This document shows positions 59,830 through 64,000 of a DNA stretch of 64,000 nt, piece after piece (position 1 is the first letter of the stretch; every line of letters starts with the position of its first letter). The position numbers and the translations under genes are program-made. The notes beneath the pieces are model-generated. The model was given only the letters and a program-made list of their open reading frames with translations. It searched no databases and was not told where the DNA came from. Origin of the DNA: Tichowtungia sp964398915 (lineage in GTDB: Bacteria > Verrucomicrobiota > Kiritimatiellia > Kiritimatiellales > Tichowtungiaceae); contig CAYNOR010000003.1 in NCBI GenBank assembly GCA_964398915.1, positions 1 through 64,000 of the forward strand, in the 5' to 3' direction.

Positions 59830-61557
59830 ATGAACTTAGGCAAGATTGTTGGAGTAAACGGAAACCTGCTGACGGTGGAATTCGAAAAGCCGGTTATTCA
59901 GAACGAAGTAGGTTTTGCGCGGCTGGGCGAAATTACGCTTAAGGCCGAGGTTATCCGGATTCGCAACCGCCACGCAGAACTGCAGGTGTTTGAGGATACC
60001 ACCGGTTTGAAGGTGGGCGACCAGGTGGAGTTTACCGGCAGCCTCCTTTCTGTGGAACTCGGCCCGGGACTGCTGACACAGGTGTTCGACGGACTGCAGA
60101 ACCCTCTGCCTGCACTGGCTGAAGAATGCGGCTTTTTCCTTCAGCGCGGTAAATATCTTAAACCGCTTCCCCGCGACAAAAAGTGGAAATTTACGCCGCT
60201 GGTCAAAGCGGGAGACACCCTGCTGGCCGGTGATGCGGTCGGTCAGGTGCCGGAAGGAATTTTTGATCACAAGATTATGGTACCGTTCCGCCTGTCCGGA
60301 CGTCTGACAGTCAAGTTTGTGGCGGGTGCCGGAGAGTTCACGGTTGAAGATACCGTTGCTGTTGTGGTTGACGATAAAGACCGCGAGCATGAAGTGAAGC
60401 TGATGCAGGTCTGGCCGGTGAAAATGCCGATTAAATGCTACGCCGAGCGGTTGCGTCCGACCGAGCCGCTGGCAACATCCCAGCGCATTGTGGATACGTT
60501 CTTTCCGGTGGCACGCGGTGGAACCTATTGTATTCCCGGTCCGTTCGGTGCAGGTAAAACCGTTTTACAGCAGATCACCAGCCGTCACGCCGATGTGGAT
60601 GTGGTGATTATCGCAGCCTGCGGCGAGCGTGCCGGTGAGGTGGTGGAAACCCTTCGTGAATTTCCCGAGCTGACCGACCCAAAGACCGGGAAGAGTCTGA
60701 TGGAGCGCACGCTGATTATTTGTAACACCAGTTCAATGCCGGTGGCCGCGCGTGAAGCCTCGGTTTATACCGGCGTGACTCTGGCGGAGTATTACCGCCA
60801 GATGGGTCTCGACGTTCTTCTTCTGGCTGACTCGACCTCGCGCTGGGCGCAGGCGCTGCGTGAAATGTCCGGTCGTCTTGAAGAAATTCCCGGCGAAGAA
60901 GCGTTTCCTGCTTATCTTGAATCCGTGATCGCCGCCTTTTATGAACGTGGCGGTGTGGTTCGTCTCCATAACGGCGATACCGGCTCGGTCACCATCGGCG
61001 GAACGGTTTCTCCGGCGGGCGGTAATTTCGAAGAGCCGGTCACGCAGGCCACGCTCAAGGTGGTCGGCGCATTCCACGGGTTGTCGCGTGCCCGCTCTGA
61101 TGCCCGCCGCTTCCCGGCAATCGACCCGCTCGACAGCTGGAGCAAGTACACCAGCGTCGTGGACGCCGACGAGCTGGTGCAGGCCCGCCGTTTCCTGCGC
61201 GAAGGCAGCGAAGTCGGCCAGATGATGAAGGTGGTCGGCGAAGAAGGAACGTCGATTGAGGACTTTATCGTCTATCTCAAGGCAGAATATCTCGATGCCG
61301 TCTATTTGCAACAGAACGCCTTTAACGATGTGGATGCCGCCACGCCGGTCGAACGCCAGAAACATGTTTTCGGATTCATCTCCCGGTTTTTGAAGACCGC
61401 GTTGAAGTTTGAAAACAAAGACGCCGCACGCAGCTTCTTCCATAAGCTGACGCAGGCCGCGCGCGACTGGAATCAGCTCGCGTTCAACTCAGACGAATTT
61501 AAAAAACAGCAGGAACAGCTTGATCACCAGATCGCGGAGGTTACGGATTATGCATAA
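59830..61557 (+). CDS. V-type ATP synthase catalytic subunit A
   Basis: The catalytic subunit of the rotary ATPase, 575 residues. It has the long V-type non-homologous insert (about residues 115-190), the P-loop GPFGAGKTVLQQ (about 236-247), ACGERAGEV, LADSTSRWAQALREMS and a helical C-terminal domain. It overlaps subunit B by 8 bases. The 30-base inverted repeat lies about 40 bases before the ATG. Whether it pumps or makes ATP, and H+ or Na+, cannot be told without subunit K. Confidence 0.96.
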   Translation: MNLGKIVGVNGNLLTVEFEKPVIQNEVGFARLGEITLKAEVIRIRNRHAELQVFEDTTGLKVGDQVEFTGSLLSVELGPGLLTQVFDGLQNPLPALAEECGFFLQRGKYLKPLPRDKKWKFTPLVKAGDTLLAGDAVGQVPEGIFDHKIMVPFRLSGRLTVKFVAGAGEFTVEDTVAVVVDDKDREHEVKLMQVWPVKMPIKCYAERLRPTEPLATSQRIVDTFFPVARGGTYCIPGPFGAGKTVLQQITSRHADVDVVIIAACGERAGEVVETLREFPELTDPKTGKSLMERTLIICNTSSMPVAAREASVYTGVTLAEYYRQMGLDVLLLADSTSRWAQALREMSGRLEEIPGEEAFPAYLESVIAAFYERGGVVRLHNGDTGSVTIGGTVSPAGGNFEEPVTQATLKVVGAFHGLSRARSDARRFPAIDPLDSWSKYTSVVDADELVQARRFLREGSEVGQMMKVVGEEGTSIEDFIVYLKAEYLDAVYLQQNAFNDVDAATPVERQKHVFGFISRFLKTALKFENKDAARSFFHKLTQAARDWNQLAFNSDEFKKQQEQLDHQIAEVTDYA

Positions 61558-62845
61558 GGTTTATCACCGCATTGAACAGATCGCGGGCAACGTCATCGTG
61601 GTCAGCGCCGACGGAATTGTTTACGGCGAGCTGGCTCAGGTGGAGTCCGGATTCGGCACGTCGCTGGCGCAGGTTATCCGTCTTGAAGGCAACCGCGTTT
61701 ACCTTCAGGTATTCGCCGGCGGGCGCGGCGTTTCAACGGATTCAAAAGTCCGCTTCCTCGGACATACGATGCAGATTCCGTTTTCTGAAAACCTGATGGG
61801 CCGTGTTTTTACCGGGTCCGGCGTACCGCGCGACCATGGCCCGCAGCTGACTGAAAACATGATTCCGATCGGCGGCCCGTCCGTCAATCCGGCCAAGCGC
61901 ATCATCCCGCGCAACATGGTTCGTACCGGGATTCCGATGATTGACGTATTCAATACGCTGGTCGAATCGCAGAAGCTGCCGATTTTCTCGGTGGCGGGCG
62001 AACCCTACAATGAACTGCTGGCGCGCATCGCACTGCAGGCTGAAGTGGATGTAATTATTCTCGGCGGTATGGGACTTAAGCACGACGACTATCTTTACTT
62101 CCGCGATTATCTTGAGGAAAACGGTGCGCTTTCGCGGTCGATTCTTTTTGTGCACACCGCTTCCGACCCGACGGTGGAATGTATGCTTGTTCCGGATATC
62201 GCGCTGGCAACTGCCGAGCAGTTTGCACTGAAGAATAAACGCGTACTGGTTCTTCTGACGGATATGACTAACTTTGCCGATGCAATGAAGGAAGTCGCGA
62301 TTACCATGGAGCAGATTCCGTCCAACCGCGGGTATCCCGGCGACCTTTATTCGCAGCTGGCTTCGCGCTACGAAAAAGCGGTCGACTTCGAGGGTTCCGG
62401 CTCAATCACCATTCTTGCCGTGACGACGATGCCGGGCGATGACGTAACCCATCCGGTTCCGGACAACACGGGCTACATCACCGAAGGGCAGTTTTATCTC
62501 AAGAACGGACGCATTGAACCGTTCGGTTCGCTGAGCCGCCTTAAACAGCAGGTGAACGGAAAAACCCGCGCCGACCATCGCGCCATCATGGATACCATGA
62601 TTCAGCTTTACGCCTCCTACAGGGAAACACTGGAGAAGCAGTCGATGGGTTTCCGCATGAGCGGCTGGGACACCAAACTTCTCAAATACGGCGAACGCTT
62701 TGAAAAGGAAATGATGGCGCTGTCTGTCAATATTCCGCTCGAAGGCGCGCTGGATCTCGGCTGGCAGATTCTGGCCGACTGCTTCGAACCGCAGGAAACA
62801 GGGATTGCTTCAAAGCTGACCGATAAGTTCTGGCCGAAATCGTAA
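61550..62845 (+). CDS. V-type ATP synthase subunit B
   Basis: The non-catalytic regulatory subunit, 431 residues. IPMIDVFNTLVESQKLPIFS, the ARIALQAEVDVII segment, TDMTNFADAMKEVAI and PSNRGYPGDLYSQLASRYEKA are the family landmarks. A P-loop is not intact, as expected for B. GGAGG precedes ATG 61550, which overlaps the subunit A stop. Confidence 0.96.
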   Translation: MHKVYHRIEQIAGNVIVVSADGIVYGELAQVESGFGTSLAQVIRLEGNRVYLQVFAGGRGVSTDSKVRFLGHTMQIPFSENLMGRVFTGSGVPRDHGPQLTENMIPIGGPSVNPAKRIIPRNMVRTGIPMIDVFNTLVESQKLPIFSVAGEPYNELLARIALQAEVDVIILGGMGLKHDDYLYFRDYLEENGALSRSILFVHTASDPTVECMLVPDIALATAEQFALKNKRVLVLLTDMTNFADAMKEVAITMEQIPSNRGYPGDLYSQLASRYEKAVDFEGSGSITILAVTTMPGDDVTHPVPDNTGYITEGQFYLKNGRIEPFGSLSRLKQQVNGKTRADHRAIMDTMIQLYASYRETLEKQSMGFRMSGWDTKLLKYGERFEKEMMALSVNIPLEGALDLGWQILADCFEPQETGIASKLTDKFWPKS

Positions 62846-62882
62846 GGGCAGGATGCATCCTGCCCACACCTGAAAAAACAGC

Positions 62883-63488
62883 ATGGCGAAGATCAAATAT
62901 ACGAAAAACGAGTTGAAGGCGCAGCGCGACGCGCTGACGCGTTTCCGGCGCTATCTGCCTACGCTGCTGCTCAAGAAGCAGCAGTTGCAACTCGAAATGC
63001 GTATGCTGGAAGCACAAATTGCCGCCAAGCGCGACGAAGAAGAAAAGGCACGCGCCGGTCTGACCGCGTGGGTTAAGCTTTTTTCTGAGCCGTTTGATTT
63101 TGCGCCGTACATTAAGATACTGGAGATCCGACGCTCCAGCGGCAATATCGCGGGCGTTACGATTCCGTTGTTTGAAAGTCTGCGGTTTGAAGAAGCGGTT
63201 CCTGATCTGTTTGAAACGCCCGCATGGGTGGACAGCGGGATCGACCTGCTCCGGCAGCTTATCCGGCTGCGCGTTGAGCGGCAGGTAATTGAAGAACAGC
63301 ACCGCTTGCTGTCAGATGAACTGCGTACAACCTCTCAACGTGTGAATCTGTTTGAGAAGGTTAAAATTCCTGAGTGCCGTGAAAATATCCGCGTTATCCG
63401 CATTTTTATGGGCGACCAGCAGACCGCCGCGGTTGCCCGTTCCAAGATTGCCAAAGGCAAGAGCGTAGAAAAGGTGAGGTCGGCATGA
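62883..63488 (+). CDS. V-type ATP synthase subunit D
   Basis: The central-stalk subunit, 201 residues: two long coiled-coil helices (about 5-75 and 130-195) around a short globular centre. KYTKNELKAQRDALTRFRRYLPTLLLKKQQLQ-like spacing is typical, and the C-terminal helix ends RSKIAKGKSVEKV. It is assigned from the pattern and its place between B and I. No subunit F is encoded here. Confidence 0.9.
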   Translation: MAKIKYTKNELKAQRDALTRFRRYLPTLLLKKQQLQLEMRMLEAQIAAKRDEEEKARAGLTAWVKLFSEPFDFAPYIKILEIRRSSGNIAGVTIPLFESLRFEEAVPDLFETPAWVDSGIDLLRQLIRLRVERQVIEEQHRLLSDELRTTSQRVNLFEKVKIPECRENIRVIRIFMGDQQTAAVARSKIAKGKSVEKVRSA

Positions 63489-63493
63489 GGAAG

Positions 63494-63592
63494 AATGGAG
63501 TAATGGAGTATGGGAGTATTGGAGTGAGGGGAGCCTCGTGTTCCTGTGTTTCCAATTATTCAGTACTCCGGAACTCCAGCACTCCAAGGAAG
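63494..63592. repeat. 8-base-period repeat pair with facing arms
   Basis: Left arm (63494-63525): GAATGGAG, TAATGGAG, TATGGGAG, TATTGGAG. Right arm (63553-63592): CAATTATT, CAGTACTC, CGGAACTC, CAGCACTC, CAAGGAAG. The arms are roughly complementary and fill the gap between subunits D and I, with the last unit supplying the AAGGAAG ribosome-binding site of subunit I. Confidence 0.65.
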
Positions 63593-63597
63593 TTTGC

Positions 63598-64000
63598 ATG
63601 ATAGTCAAAATGAAAAAACTGACGTTGCTGTGCACACACGCCTCCCAAGAGAAGACTCTGGCGGCGCTACGTGATCTCGGCGTTGTGCATTTGCAGCCCA
63701 TTCAGCCGCCGGAAGGAGCCGATCTGGATGAAGCCCGCAATCTGGTTGATCATCTTCATCGTGCGCTTGAAGTTCTTCCAAAGCATCCGCATGTTAAGCC
63801 GTCCGGCAAAGCACCTCAGGAAACGGTTCAGGCAGTTTGGGATTTAATTCACCGTAAACATGCGTTGACTGAACAGATCGAGATGCTTGAGCTGGATGTC
63901 CGGCATTATGAACCGTTCGGTAGTTTTTCGCCGGAAACCGTGCGCGGTCTGAATGCCAAAGGCGTAACGGTTAAATTATACAAAACGGCGGTTAAAGAGA
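63598..64000 (+). CDS. V-type ATP synthase subunit I (partial)
   Basis: The membrane subunit that carries the proton half-channels (V-type a subunit). Only the first 134 codons are in the window and no stop is reached. MIVKMKKLTLLCTHASQEKT, LAALRDLGVVHLQP and the helical stretch after it match the N-terminal cytoplasmic region of subunit I. AAGGAAG precedes the ATG. Subunit K should follow outside the window. Confidence 0.9.
   Translation, partial: MIVKMKKLTLLCTHASQEKTLAALRDLGVVHLQPIQPPEGADLDEARNLVDHLHRALEVLPKHPHVKPSGKAPQETVQAVWDLIHRKHALTEQIEMLELDVRHYEPFGSFSPETVRGLNAKGVTVKLYKTAVKE

Overview
The window looks like chromosome from a Gram-negative member of the PVC group, most likely a Kiritimatiellota-like bacterium. 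The main clues are a DUF1549/DUF1553 - DUF1501 - PPC-domain surface module typical of Planctomycetes, Verrucomicrobia and Kiritimatiellota, a bacterial V-type ATPase operon of the E-DUF2764-A-B-D-I kind, a monomeric NADP isocitrate dehydrogenase, and an LptF/G permease that implies an outer membrane with LPS. This placement is inferred from gene content; no rRNA gene is present to settle it.

Layout. 1-8.2 kb: phospholipase D-like lipoprotein, dapA, a CBS protein, tRNA-Pro(GGG), thiD with an FtsB-like protein, enolase and an ABC-F ATPase. 8.2-14.5 kb: two envelope lipoproteins, then a tightly overlapping minus-strand operon (small protein, S4 protein, PgpH-like HD phosphohydrolase, YbeY, CorC-like protein). 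14.7-17.5 kb: 6-phosphofructokinase convergent with the NAD(P)HX repair enzyme. 17.8-25 kb: the DUF1549/1553 - DUF1501 - PPC module, then a Rid-like double-domain protein and a CvfB-like S1 protein. 25.4-34.2 kb: a GmhA-like isomerase, a pseudouridine synthase, an ExeA/GspB-like pair with a glycosyltransferase and an O-antigen ligase/polymerase (a surface glycan cluster), argC, a YfcE-like phosphodiesterase that needs a CTG start, and a LOG-family protein.

34.2-45.6 kb holds a type I-C CRISPR-Cas system: cas5c, cas8c with a probable internal cas11c start, cas7c, cas3, a four-helix-bundle (S23-like) gene, cas4, cas1, cas2, an AT-rich leader and an array of 38 repeats plus one decayed terminal repeat. 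Its architecture is unusual. The canonical place for cas3, ahead of cas5, holds only a 36-codon stub resembling the start of a Cas3 HD domain. A full cas3 with a different N-terminus sits between cas7 and cas4, next to the four-helix-bundle gene, which overlaps the cas4 start.

45.6-64 kb: yggU, folD, an LptF/G permease, a frameshifted class II Fic gene with a possible operator, monomeric isocitrate dehydrogenase, rplS-rnhB-yraN with a terminator inside the start of rnhB, trmL, tadA, smc, and the V-ATPase operon, which runs off the end in subunit I.

The least expected feature is a scattered set of degenerate short-period repeats. One family has a 7-base period and occurs both between genes and in frame inside genes (the ABC-F linker, the four-helix-bundle gene, cas4). 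A second family has an 8-base period, was found only between genes, and usually comes as facing arms that could fold together. Several longer palindromic elements and a recurring TTTCCAA-N3-TTGGAAA hairpin are also present. No transposase, integrase or prophage gene was seen.
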